Assembly (NCBI RefSeq): GCF_002855575.1 | Contig: NZ_PKRQ01000003.1 | Span: forward strand, 310,001 to 374,000 | Direction: 5' to 3' | Length of the DNA stretch: 64,000 nt | Origin: Tabrizicola sp. TH137 | Lineage (GTDB): Bacteria; Pseudomonadota; Alphaproteobacteria; Rhodobacterales; Rhodobacteraceae | Part shown: in pieces, positions 25,112 through 32,889 of the stretch | How positions within the stretch are numbered: position 1 is the stretch's first letter | How the letters are laid out: each line of letters starts with the position of its first letter | Notes under the pieces: generated by a model | What the model was told of the DNA's origin: nothing | Database searches by the model: none | Seen by the model: only the letters and a program-made list of their open reading frames with translations | Program-made: the position numbers and the translations under genes

Positions 25112-26183
25112 CCTCCAACACCACCGCCGTCCCGATCCCCCCCGCCGAGGCGATGGCGGCCAGTCCCGCCCCTGCCTCCTGATCCTGAAACAGCCGCACC
25201 GCCAGCACGGCGCCCGAGGCGCCCACCGGATGCCCCCGCGCCAGCGCCCCGCCCTTCAGGTTCACCCGGGACGGATCCAGCCCCGCCCCCTCGACACAGG
25301 CGATGGCCTGCACGGCATAGGCCTCCATCACCTCCGCCCGCTCCAGCCTGCCTGCCGCCAGCCCCGCCGCCGCCAGCGCCTCGCCGATCGCGGCGACAGG
25401 TGCCAGACCCGGCTCCCAGGGCACGCCCCCCCGCGTGACGCCTGCCGCAATCCGGCAGGCCCGCCGCGCCCGGGCCGCGACACGTTCCGAAACGACCAGA
25501 ACAAAGGCCGCCCCATCCGCCGCCACCGCCGCATTGGCCGCCGTCACATCGCCACTGACCTGCCGCGCGCGCCCCGCCACCACAGGTGACAGGGCCCGCG
25601 CAAAGTCATCCCGCGCCAGACCCGCAACCGGCACGATCTCGCCCGACAGATCGGCATGCAGCGCCTTGCGATGGCTCTCCACAGCCCAGGCATCCGCCCT
25701 TGTGCGAGAGATGCACAACCTCCGGCCCAGCGCCTCTGCGGCTGCCGCCATCTCGGGATCGCGCTCCAGCCAGGGGGTAAAGGGGGCCTGCGCATAGGGG
25801 GCAGCCGCCCCCGGCATCCGCCGCTCCGGCGCCTGGGAATAGCTCTCCACGCCCCCCGCGACCACCACCTCCGCCAGGCCCGCCAGCACCAGCGCCCGCG
25901 CCAGCAGCAGTGCATCAAGGCCCCCCGCGCATTGCCGATCCACCGTCAGCCCCGCCACCCGCTCGGGCAGGCCCGCCGCCAGCGCGACCCGCCGCGCCAC
26001 ATTGCCCCCCGGCCCTATGGCGTTGGAAATGATGACCTCGTCCACCGCCCCGGGCTCCAGCCCGGCCGCCGCAAGCAGCGCCCCCACCACCGGCGCGGCC
26101 AGCGCCTCGACCGACAAGTCGCGGAAAGCCCCGCCACGCGGCACCACCGCCGTCCGCCGCGCCGCGATCACAAAGGCGCTCAT
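25107..26183 (-). CDS. Divergent thiolase-family protein
   Basis: A 358-residue thiolase-fold protein. The nucleophilic Cys is kept (VDRQCAGGLDALLLA, Cys about 85) and so is the His of GGALARGHPVGASGAV (His about 318). Two other expected active-site residues are changed: the Asn of NEAF is replaced in VMEAYAVQA, and the Cys of the C-terminal C-x-G-G-G-x-G motif is Ala in ASAGGIGTA (about residue 345). It therefore may not do ordinary acetyl-CoA condensation or cleavage. I start at 26183 (GGGGG 6 bp upstream) rather than 26189. It is the last gene of the aroQ-aldolase-ligase run and faces bioMNY. Bacillus YhfS, next to a ligase and a bioY, is the closest contextual analogue I can name. Confidence 0.85.
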   Translation of the reverse strand: MSAFVIAARRTAVVPRGGAFRDLSVEALAAPVVGALLAAAGLEPGAVDEVIISNAIGPGGNVARRVALAAGLPERVAGLTVDRQCAGGLDALLLARALVLAGLAEVVVAGGVESYSQAPERRMPGAAAPYAQAPFTPWLERDPEMAAAAEALGRRLCISRTRADAWAVESHRKALHADLSGEIVPVAGLARDDFARALSPVVAGRARQVSGDVTAANAAVAADGAAFVLVVSERVAARARRACRIAAGVTRGGVPWEPGLAPVAAIGEALAAAGLAAGRLERAEVMEAYAVQAIACVEGAGLDPSRVNLKGGALARGHPVGASGAVLAVRLFQDQEAGAGLAAIASAGGIGTAVVLEA

Positions 26184-26268
26184 GCCCATCCCCCGCAGAA
26201 AGGCCCCGCCCCGACATCCCGGCCCAAAGCCTCAAGGGACCGCCCCCCCCGCAGCACAGCCCGCCCCA

Positions 26269-27519
26269 TCATAGCCCCGCCTCTGCCGCGATCCGCGCGA
26301 GATCGGCCTTGCCCGAAGCCAGCTCCGGCCAGTCCGCGCGCCAGATCACCGCCTTGGGCGCCTTCAGCGCCCCCAGCCGCGCCCGCGCCGCGCGCAGGAT
26401 TGCCGCCTCCTGCGCCGGATCGCCCTGCACCACCGCCACCAGCACATGGCCCCGCATCAGATCGGCGCGTGGCAGCACCGCCACCCGCCGCACCCCCGGC
26501 AAAGCGGCCAGAAAGGCCTCGATCTCTTCGGGGAACACGTTCTGATCCGCCACTGTCAGCATCCGCCCGATGCGCCCGGCCAGGAAAAGCTCCCCCCGCT
26601 CCATCCAGCCCATCTCGCCGACCGAGAGCCAGCCCGCCCGCCGCAACGCAGGCATCCCCCGCCCCCCGGCATAGCGGTCGCAAAGATAGGGCGACCGCAC
26701 CCAGACCTCGCCCAGCCCGCCGGGCGCCAGCACCGCACCATCCGCCGCCCGGATTTCAACCTGCACGCCCGGATAGGGTCGCCCCACGCTGCCCTCCGCA
26801 GATCCGGCATCGGTCAGGGTGATGAAACTCGCCTCCGCCGCGCCATAGAATTCCCGCACCTCCGCCGCCGGGGCCAGCACGGCCAGCGCCGCCCGCAAGA
26901 GGACGTCCAGCTTCGACCCTCCGACAAGGACAACCCGCAGATCCGGCAAGCGCTGCCCCCCGGCCTCGGCGATCAGGCGCAATTGCGCGGGCGTGGCATA
27001 AAGCACGGCAACCTTTCGCGCCAGCAAGGCCGCCACCTGGGCATCCGGGCGCAGTCCGGCCAGAAGATGCACCTCCGCCCCGAGGCAGGCCCCTTCCAGC
27101 GCGCCGTAAAGCGACAGGGAATGCACCATCCGCCCCGGCACCGCGACCCGCACCCCCGGCCCGATCCCGAAGAGGCGCTGGTTCACGAGGAAACTCGCCC
27201 ACCAGCTGCGCTGACTGCGCCGGATGCGCCGTGGCACGCCCATGGAACCGGAGGTCAGCGTCTCGAAGACCGGGCGGGACCGCGGCCGCGCCCCGGCTTC
27301 CGGTGGCGCAAGGTCGGGGGCGCCGATACGGAAGGGCAGCCCGCAGGCGGCCCGGGCCAGCGCCGCCGCCACGGCCGCTCCGCAGGGGGATTCGGCGATG
27401 ATCGCCGAGGCCCCGGCGGGGACCGGCGCCGCTTCGCGCCCCTCCGGCCCGATCAGCCGGGCATCCGGGTGCCAGCGAAACCGATCCGGGATCGCCGCCG
27501 CCCGCACCACACCCCTCAC
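26269..27519 (-). CDS. Short AMP-dependent acyl-CoA synthetase-like enzyme
   Basis: A 416-residue adenylate-forming enzyme, shorter than the usual 500-550 residues because the N-terminal subdomain is reduced. The P-loop is FETLTSGSMGVPRRIRR (Met replaces the usual Thr, Arg the usual Lys), the A5 motif is EFYGAAEASF, the hinge region is SVGEMG-ERGELFLAGRIGRM, and the catalytic Lys is in ELASGKADLARI near the end. It should activate an acid as acyl-AMP and probably acyl-CoA. A GTG start at 27519 overlaps the aldolase stop by 4 bp (GTGA). Resembles Bacillus YhfT by size and context. The substrate is unknown; a pimelate-like acid is a speculation based on the bio neighbours. Confidence 0.82.
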   Translation of the reverse strand: MRGVVRAAAIPDRFRWHPDARLIGPEGREAAPVPAGASAIIAESPCGAAVAAALARAACGLPFRIGAPDLAPPEAGARPRSRPVFETLTSGSMGVPRRIRRSQRSWWASFLVNQRLFGIGPGVRVAVPGRMVHSLSLYGALEGACLGAEVHLLAGLRPDAQVAALLARKVAVLYATPAQLRLIAEAGGQRLPDLRVVLVGGSKLDVLLRAALAVLAPAAEVREFYGAAEASFITLTDAGSAEGSVGRPYPGVQVEIRAADGAVLAPGGLGEVWVRSPYLCDRYAGGRGMPALRRAGWLSVGEMGWMERGELFLAGRIGRMLTVADQNVFPEEIEAFLAALPGVRRVAVLPRADLMRGHVLVAVVQGDPAQEAAILRAARARLGALKAPKAVIWRADWPELASGKADLARIAAEAGL

Positions 27520-28283
27520 TCCGGACGAAACCGCGCCGCCAGCCCGCGCGCCGCCTGCGCCAGAAGGGCGATGTCCATGCCGACAGCCGTGAAACCGGTC
27601 CCCCAGTCGATGCAGCGCCGCGCGAATTCCGGGTCCAGCGTCAGGATTCCGGCAGGCTTGCCCGCGGCCCGGATCGCCCGGATCGCCCTCTCGATCGCCG
27701 CCACCACCTCGGGATGGCCGCTATTGCCGGCATGGCCCATGCTTGCTGCAAGGTCGGCCGGACCGATGAACAGCCCGTCCACCCCATCCACCGCCGCAAT
27801 CTCGGGGATCCGGTCCAGGGCATCGGCGGTTTCCACTTGCAGGATCAGGCACAGCTCCTCTTCCGCCCGCGCCGCATAGCCCGCGACCTGGCCGAAGAGC
27901 GTGGCCCGCGTCATCCCCGCAACCCCGCGGATGCCGCGCGGCGCATAGCGGATCGCCGCCACCGCCGCCCGCGCCTCCTCGGCATCCTGCACATAGGGGA
28001 TGATCAGCGTCTGCGCCCCGAGATCGAGCAGCCGCTTGATCAGCACCGGATCATTCGCCGCGGGCCGCACCACCGCATGGGTGCGATAGGGGGCCATCGC
28101 CTGCATCATCGCCAACGTGTCGGGAATATCGGTCACCGCATGTTCGGTGTCGATCACCACCCAGTCGAAACCGCAGGTCGCCAGCAGTTCCGAGGCCAGC
28201 GGACCGGGAAGCGAATTCCAAAGCCCGATCTGCTGCCGCCCCTCGCGCAGCGCCTTCTTAAACCGGTTCTGCGGCAGCATCAT
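27516..28283 (-). CDS. HpcH/HpaI family aldolase
   Basis: A 255-residue class II aldolase of the 2-keto-3-deoxy-acid type, which cleaves or forms 4-hydroxy-2-oxo acids with pyruvate. Characteristic segments are [20 protein letters not shown] with [12 protein letters not shown], the metal-binding Glu in [20 protein letters not shown], and [15 protein letters not shown] with the metal Asp. The C-terminal [20 protein letters not shown] is also typical. The start ATG at 28283 overlaps the aroQ stop (ATGA) and its stop overlaps the ligase start (GTGA), so four genes are translationally linked. Specific substrate unknown. Confidence 0.92.
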   Translation of the reverse strand: MMLPQNRFKKALREGRQQIGLWNSLPGPLASELLATCGFDWVVIDTEHAVTDIPDTLAMMQAMAPYRTHAVVRPAANDPVLIKRLLDLGAQTLIIPYVQDAEEARAAVAAIRYAPRGIRGVAGMTRATLFGQVAGYAARAEEELCLILQVETADALDRIPEIAAVDGVDGLFIGPADLAASMGHAGNSGHPEVVAAIERAIRAIRAAGKPAGILTLDPEFARRCIDWGTGFTAVGMDIALLAQAARGLAARFRPE

Positions 28284-28720
28284 TTCGACACCAGCGTCTT
28301 CATCCGGCGCAGCGCCAGCAGATAGCCCTCGGTCCCGAAACCCGCGATCACGCCCTCGGCACGCAGGCTCACATAGGAATGGTGCCGGAAGGACTCGCGC
28401 TTGTGAATGTTGGAGATATGCACCTCCAGCACCGGCCCCTCGAAGGCATTCAGCGCATCGAGAATGGCGATGGAGGTATGGGTGAAGGCGCCGGGGTTGA
28501 TCACGATGCCCGCCCCGGCCCCCCGCGCCTCGTGGATCCAGTCGATGATCTGACCCTCGTGATTGGACTGGTGGAAGCGGATCGACAGACCCAGCTCCTC
28601 GGCCAGGGCACCGCAGGCCTCGGCCACGTCCTCCAGCGTCTCGCGCCCATAGATCTCGGGCTGGCGCAGGCCGAGCAGGTTCAGATTCGGGCCGTTCAGA
28701 AGGAAGATGGGCTTTGCCAC
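28280..28720 (-). CDS. aroQ: 3-dehydroquinate dehydratase, type II
   Basis: Dehydrates 3-dehydroquinate to 3-dehydroshikimate in the shikimate pathway; 146 residues, dodecameric in the family. Motifs seen: [20 protein letters not shown] with the catalytic Tyr, the loop Arg in this region (LGLRQPE), [31 protein letters not shown] and [21 protein letters not shown] (as [12 protein letters not shown] here) with the catalytic His. First gene of an overlapping minus-strand operon with the aldolase, the AMP ligase and the thiolase. Confidence 0.96.
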   Translation of the reverse strand: MAKPIFLLNGPNLNLLGLRQPEIYGRETLEDVAEACGALAEELGLSIRFHQSNHEGQIIDWIHEARGAGAGIVINPGAFTHTSIAILDALNAFEGPVLEVHISNIHKRESFRHHSYVSLRAEGVIAGFGTEGYLLALRRMKTLVSK

Positions 28721-28806
28721 GTGTCGCGTTCCCCGGGTCGCTGTCGCGGGCGAGGTTAATGCGCCCCTGTCCGGGCCGCAACCGCGCCCGCCCCCCGCGC
28801 AGCCCC

Positions 28807-28932
28807 GAAAATTCTTCCTCCGAAGAATTTTCCCCGCAGGGGCCGGTCAACCGGCCCCCAAAACTCTTCTCCGAAGAGTTTTCCCCCGGCGCGCCAAGGC
28901 GCGCCCGAAAATTCTTCGTCGAAGAATTTTCG
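28807..28932. repeat. Cluster A: five stacked perfect hairpins, three of them AT-rich
   Basis: In order: GAAAATTCTTC/GAAGAATTTTC (28807-28832, loop CTCC); GGGGCCGGT/ACCGGCCCC (28839-28858); AAAACTCTTC/GAAGAGTTTT (28860-28882, loop TCC); GGCGCGCC/GGCGCGCC (28888-28905); CGAAAATTCTTC/GAAGAATTTTCG (28906-28932). They fill the space between metF and aroQ, both on the minus strand. The AT-rich ones are related to cluster B at 45479-45584. Confidence 0.85.
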
Positions 28933-29077
28933 CCTGTCGCGGATCAAAAACGGGCGCCCGGTCCCTGCGGGCGATCCGGTCCACCACCCTGCGGGAGCCG
29001 TGCAGGAGATGGCAGGCCGGATCGGAACCGGGCGCCCAGTCAGCCACTCCTCTGGGGACAGAGAAGTTCCAGAAGCC

Positions 29078-29944
29078 TCAGGCCACCTTCTCCAGCGCGA
29101 CCTCCGGGGTGATCCCCAGCGCGCGCACCACGGCCTGTGTCAGATGCGGGCGGTTCAGCGTGTAGAAATGCAGGTCCTCCACGCCGCCCTCGATCAGCCG
29201 CGCGCAAAGCGTGGTGCAATGGGTCAGCGCCAACAGGTCCTCGCGCCCGTCACGCGCCGCCACGCGGAAGGCCTCGTCCAGCGCGCCGGGCACATGCGCC
29301 CCGCAGCGGGCGGCAAATTTCTTCGCCCCGTCCCAGGAAATGATCGGCAGGATGCCCGGAATGATCGGCACGTCGATCCCTGCGGCCACACAGGCATCGC
29401 GGAAGCGGAAATAGGTATCGACGTTGAAGAAGAACTGGGTGATCGCGCTCGTCGCCCCCGCATCCACCTTGCGCTTCAGGTGTTCCACATCCGCCCCCGC
29501 AAAGCCCGCATCGGGATGCGGTTCGGGATAGGCGCCGACGCGGAGCTTGAACTTCCCCGTCTTCGCCAGCGCCTCCACCAACTCCACCGAAGAGGCAAAA
29601 CCCTCGGGATGGGCCGTGAACCGCTCCGCCCCTTTGGGCGCATCGCCGCGCAGCGCCACGATCTCGGTCACACCCGCCGCCGCATAGGCCTCGGCGATCT
29701 CCAGCGTCTCGGCCTTCGTCGCATCGACGCAGGTCAGATGCGCCGCGACATTCAGCCCGTAGTTGCGCCCGATCGCCCCCACCGCCTCATGCGTCAGCTT
29801 CCGCGTCGTCCCGCCCGCCCCATAGGTGACCGAAACGAAGGACGGCTTCAGCGGCGCCAGCATCTGCACCGTTTCCCACAGCCGGAAGGACGCATCCAGC
29901 GTCTGCGGCGGGAAGAACTCGAAGCTGATGCGCGGGGTCGTCAT
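29078..29944 (-). CDS. metF: 5,10-methylenetetrahydrofolate reductase
   Basis: Flavoprotein that reduces 5,10-methylene-THF to 5-methyl-THF for methionine synthesis; 288 residues. The TIM-barrel start ISFEFFPPQT holds the catalytic Glu of the FEFFPP motif. Other family segments are VTYGAGGTTRKLTHEAV, ALRGDAPKGAE, GAYPEPHPDAGFAGADV-HLKRKVDAGA and ITQFFFNVDTYFRFRDAC, which are textbook MetF. Start at 29944 (GAGG 8 bp upstream); the longer frame would add 12 residues into the regulatory region. Divergent from a LysR gene, so MetR-type control is likely. Confidence 0.96.
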   Translation of the reverse strand: MTTPRISFEFFPPQTLDASFRLWETVQMLAPLKPSFVSVTYGAGGTTRKLTHEAVGAIGRNYGLNVAAHLTCVDATKAETLEIAEAYAAAGVTEIVALRGDAPKGAERFTAHPEGFASSVELVEALAKTGKFKLRVGAYPEPHPDAGFAGADVEHLKRKVDAGATSAITQFFFNVDTYFRFRDACVAAGIDVPIIPGILPIISWDGAKKFAARCGAHVPGALDEAFRVAARDGREDLLALTHCTTLCARLIEGGVEDLHFYTLNRPHLTQAVVRALGITPEVALEKVA

Positions 29945-29971
29945 GGGAAACACCTCATCCTTGATGCCCCC

Positions 29972-30004
29972 TTGTCTCATATCGCGTCATGTGAGACAAA
30001 TTCA
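29972..30004. promoter_or_regulatory. Putative MetR site between metF and metR
   Basis: Inverted repeat TTGTCTCA (29972-29979), 12 bases, TGAGACAA (29992-29999). Overlapping its right arm, TGAGACAAATTCA (29992-30004) differs by one base from the MetR consensus TGAA-N5-TTCA. The 97-bp divergent region would serve both genes. Confidence 0.5.
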
Positions 30005-30041
30005 TAATACTCATCATCAACATGAATCCGTCGCATCATCC

Positions 30042-30947
30042 ATGCATCTCGAATTCCGCCATCTCCGCACCATCCGCGCCATCCATCAGGCCGGCGGCCT
30101 CGCCCGCGCGGCCGATATCCTGAACATGACGCAATCCGCCCTCTCCCATCAGGTGAAGGGGCTGGAAGATCAGGCGGGGATCGAGCTTTTCGTCCGCCGC
30201 TCCAAACCCATGCGGCTTTCGGCGGCGGGCCTCCGGATGCTGAAACTCGCCGAACGCATCCTGCCGGAAATCGACGCGCTGGAAGAGGAATTCCGCGCCC
30301 TGAAATCCGGCAAGACCGGGCGGCTGCACATCGCCATCGAATGCCATGCCTGTTTCGACTGGCTCTTTCCCGTCCTCGAACAGTTCCGCCACGCCTGGCC
30401 GGATGTCGATGTGGACATCCGCGCGGGCCTTGCCTTCGACGCCATCCCCGCCCTGCTGCGCGAGGAGGTGGATCTCGTGATCTCCTCCGATCCCCTCCGC
30501 CTCGACGGCGTGGTCTACAACCCGCTCTTTGACTATCACCCCACCTTCGTCGCCTCGAAGGACCACCCGCTCGCGAAGAAGGACTGGGTCGGGGCCGAGG
30601 ATTTCCGCGATGAAATCCTCATCACCTACCCCGTCGCCCGCGACAAGCTCGACATCTTCACCGAACTGCTGACACCGGCGAAGATCGAACCGCGCGGCCA
30701 GCGCCCGGTGGAACTGACGGCAGTGATCCTGATGCTGGTCGGCTCGAACCGCGGCGTGGCCGTGCTGCCCGACTGGGTGCTGCGCGACGTGCGCAGCCAT
30801 GCCGATTACATCACGCGGCCCTTGGGCCCCAAGACGATCACCCGCCGCCTCTATGCTGCAACGCGGGAAGAGGATGCCGCAAAACCCTTCATGGCGCATT
30901 TCCTGCGGCTGGGCCGCACGGAACCGGTCAAGCTGCAACGCCCGTAA
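30042..30947 (+). CDS. metR: LysR-family regulator, MetR-like
   Basis: A 301-residue LysR-type regulator. The N-terminal winged helix is MHLEFRHLRTIRAIHQAGGL with ARAADILNMTQSALSHQVKG and LEDQAGIELFVRRSKPMRLS; the effector domain begins near residue 90 (GRLHIAIECHACFDWLFPVL, where the ECHACFDWL segment is typical of MetR and would sense homocysteine). It is divergent from metF, exactly the classic metR/metF layout. I start at 30042 because the long upstream frame overlaps metF and its regulatory region. Confidence 0.92.
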   Translation: MHLEFRHLRTIRAIHQAGGLARAADILNMTQSALSHQVKGLEDQAGIELFVRRSKPMRLSAAGLRMLKLAERILPEIDALEEEFRALKSGKTGRLHIAIECHACFDWLFPVLEQFRHAWPDVDVDIRAGLAFDAIPALLREEVDLVISSDPLRLDGVVYNPLFDYHPTFVASKDHPLAKKDWVGAEDFRDEILITYPVARDKLDIFTELLTPAKIEPRGQRPVELTAVILMLVGSNRGVAVLPDWVLRDVRSHADYITRPLGPKTITRRLYAATREEDAAKPFMAHFLRLGRTEPVKLQRP

Positions 30948-31004
30948 ATCCGGGGCTCCCCGCCACGGCACCGCCGATAAATCGGGTCTCCCCGCGACCC
31001 AAAC

Positions 31005-31239
31005 ACCCGTTGGGCGGGGTTAACCCCGCCACGCCACCGCCCATCAATCGGCGCCCCCCGCCGCCGAAACACCCGTAGGGCGGGGTTCACCCCGCCACGG
31101 CACCGCCCGAAAAATCGGCGTCCCATACGCCACGCCACCGCCCAAAAATAGGCACCCCCGCCGCCGCAACGCCCGTAGGGCGGGGGTCTCCCCGCCACGC
31201 CACCGCCCTCCCCGGTAGGATGGGCAATCCTGCCCATCC
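31005..31239. repeat. REP-like palindrome array downstream of metR
   Basis: Three related units each begin CCCGTWGGGCGGGG and contain an 18-bp palindrome: GGCGGGGTTAACCCCGCC (31013-31030), GGCGGGGTTCACCCCGCC (31079-31096) and GGCGGGGGTCTCCCCGCC (31179-31196). Between them the phrase CCACGCCACCGCCC repeats. A fourth, different palindrome GTAGGATGGGCA/TGCCCATCC (31213-31239) ends the array. The whole 302-bp space 30948-31249 holds no gene. Confidence 0.75.
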
Positions 31240-31249
31240 CCCGCGCCCC

Positions 31250-31498
31250 TCACGCCCGCCAGACCTCCGCCCGTTCCCGCGCCAAGGTCGCCGCCTCCAC
31301 CTCCCCCAGCCGCCGCAAGGCGCCTTCCACCCCCGACCGCCGCACCTCCCGCTCCCAGACCCGCCGCGCGCTCTCTGCCGACCAGGGCAGCGCGGCCTCC
31401 TTCAGCCAGAGCCGCAGCGGCGCGGGCAGCGCGTCATGCGCCCGCATCGGGCAGCCGTGCCGCCACCGCGCCCTGGGCGACCGCAGGTTGCCGCTCAT
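31250..31498 (-). CDS. DUF6525 family small protein
   Basis: An 82-residue basic protein. The conserved pattern is [20 protein letters not shown], then [20 protein letters not shown], then [20 protein letters not shown] and [14 protein letters not shown] know this Rhodobacteraceae family as DUF6525. The ATG at 31498 overlaps the stop of the COG0523 GTPase (ATGA), so it is translated after it and probably shares its zinc-responsive promoter. Function unknown. The longer open frame overlapping the GTPase by 240 bp is out-of-frame shadow and was discarded. Confidence 0.75.
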   Translation of the reverse strand: MSGNLRSPRARWRHGCPMRAHDALPAPLRLWLKEAALPWSAESARRVWEREVRRSGVEGALRRLGEVEAATLARERAEVWRA

Positions 31499-32703
31499 GC
31501 CGCGCGCCACAGCGGGAAGGGATCGGCCATCGCCTCCCAGGCCTCGGGCGCGAATTCCGCCGCGGGCACCAGCGCCGCCTCCAGCGCGGCAAGGATCGCC
31601 GCTTGGTTCATTCCATGCCCGATGAAGACGATCTCCTGCCGCCGGTCGCCCCAGGGCTCCACCCACTGCGCCCGCACCGCCGCCAGCCCCTCGCCCCCCT
31701 GCGGCCAGCGCGCCTTCGGCACCGCAGCCCACCACCGTCCCAGCGGCGATACCGAAGACACCGCCCCTGCCAGCGAGAATTCCGCCGCCCAGTCGGGCCG
31801 CGTGGCCAGCCAGAAATGCCCCTTCGCCCGGATCACCCCCGGCAGATCGCCATTCAGCACCGCATGGATGCGCGCCGGATCAAAGGGCCGCCGCGCCCGG
31901 AAGACGAAGCTTTCGATCCCGTATTCCTCGCTCTCCGGCACATGCGAGGCGAAACCATAGAGTTCCTTCGCCCAAAGCGGATGCTCCGCCGCCTTGTCGA
32001 AGTCGAACAGCCCCGTCCCCATCACCGCGCGCAGGTCCACCGCACCGTGATCCACCTCGATCACCCGCGCATCCGGGTTCAGCGCCGCGATGATCTTGCG
32101 CGCCGCATCCACGCGCTCGGCCCCGGCATCCGACACCTTGTTCAGCACCACCACATTGGAAAACTCGATCTGCTCGGTCAGCAGATTGACCAGCGCGCGC
32201 CCGTCGCCCTCCGGCGTTTCCACCCGCGCGGCCAGGAAATCGTGGCTGGAGAAATCCTTCAGCAGGTTGATCGCATCAACCACCGTCACCATCGTATCCA
32301 GCCGCGCCACATCCGACAGGCTTTCCCCTTCCGCATCGCGGAAGTCAAAGGTCGCGGCCACCGGCAGGGGTTCCGAAATCCCGCTCGATTCGATCAGCAG
32401 ATGGTCAAAGCGCCCCGCCTCGGCCAGCTTCCGCACCTCGCTCAGCAGGTCGTCGCGCAGGGTGCAGCAGATGCAGCCATTGGTCATCTCGACCAGCTTC
32501 TCCTCCGCCTGATGCAGCTCCGCCCCCGCGCGGATCAGATCGGCGTCGATATTCACCTCGGCCATGTCATTGACGATCACGGCCACCCGCAGCCCCTGCC
32601 GGTTGTTCAGCACATGCGACAGAAGCGTGGTCTTCCCCGCCCCGAGGAACCCCGACAGGACGGTGACGGGAAGGCGGCTGTCTCTCTGAGCGGCAGATGG
32701 CAT
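31495..32703 (-). CDS. COG0523 (CobW/ZigA) GTP-dependent metallochaperone
   Basis: A 402-residue G3E GTPase that hands a metal, probably zinc, to client enzymes under starvation. Motifs: Walker [18 protein letters not shown], the metal-binding CxCC in [14 protein letters not shown], the Mg/switch Glu in [12 protein letters not shown], the guanine-specificity NKVSDAG and the C-terminal CobW_C domain ([20 protein letters not shown]). A Zur-box palindrome lies 16 bp upstream of the ATG, which points to the zinc branch rather than cobalamin (CobW). It is followed by the overlapping DUF6525 gene. Confidence 0.93.
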   Translation of the reverse strand: MPSAAQRDSRLPVTVLSGFLGAGKTTLLSHVLNNRQGLRVAVIVNDMAEVNIDADLIRAGAELHQAEEKLVEMTNGCICCTLRDDLLSEVRKLAEAGRFDHLLIESSGISEPLPVAATFDFRDAEGESLSDVARLDTMVTVVDAINLLKDFSSHDFLAARVETPEGDGRALVNLLTEQIEFSNVVVLNKVSDAGAERVDAARKIIAALNPDARVIEVDHGAVDLRAVMGTGLFDFDKAAEHPLWAKELYGFASHVPESEEYGIESFVFRARRPFDPARIHAVLNGDLPGVIRAKGHFWLATRPDWAAEFSLAGAVSSVSPLGRWWAAVPKARWPQGGEGLAAVRAQWVEPWGDRRQEIVFIGHGMNQAAILAALEAALVPAAEFAPEAWEAMADPFPLWRAA

Positions 32704-32718
32704 GGCAGCGACTCCATT

Positions 32719-32735
32719 ATGTTATACTATAACGT
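32719..32735 (-). promoter_or_regulatory. Putative Zur box
   Basis: ATGTTATACTATAACGT, with the perfect inverted repeat GTTATA-C-TATAAC at 32721-32733. This is the classic proteobacterial Zur operator core. It lies 16-32 bp upstream of the GTPase start, so it must overlap the transcription start or -10. Confidence 0.8.
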
Positions 32736-32889
32736 ATCTGCCGCAAAGCGGCGCCGCTTGTCCAGCCCCCCATCAACCGCCCCGGCAGCGCAGGGTGAAC
32801 GCCCCGGCAAGGCACCGCGCGTGACCACAGTTTGCTGCACAGTTCGCGGCACAGCAGGCACCACAACCGATTTCGGCCCCTGAAAGGAA

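Noticed and set aside
28807-28932. Hairpin cluster considered as attachment site or integron recombination site
   Set aside because: No integrase, tRNA fragment or cassette gene is near, and the same type recurs after scoB.
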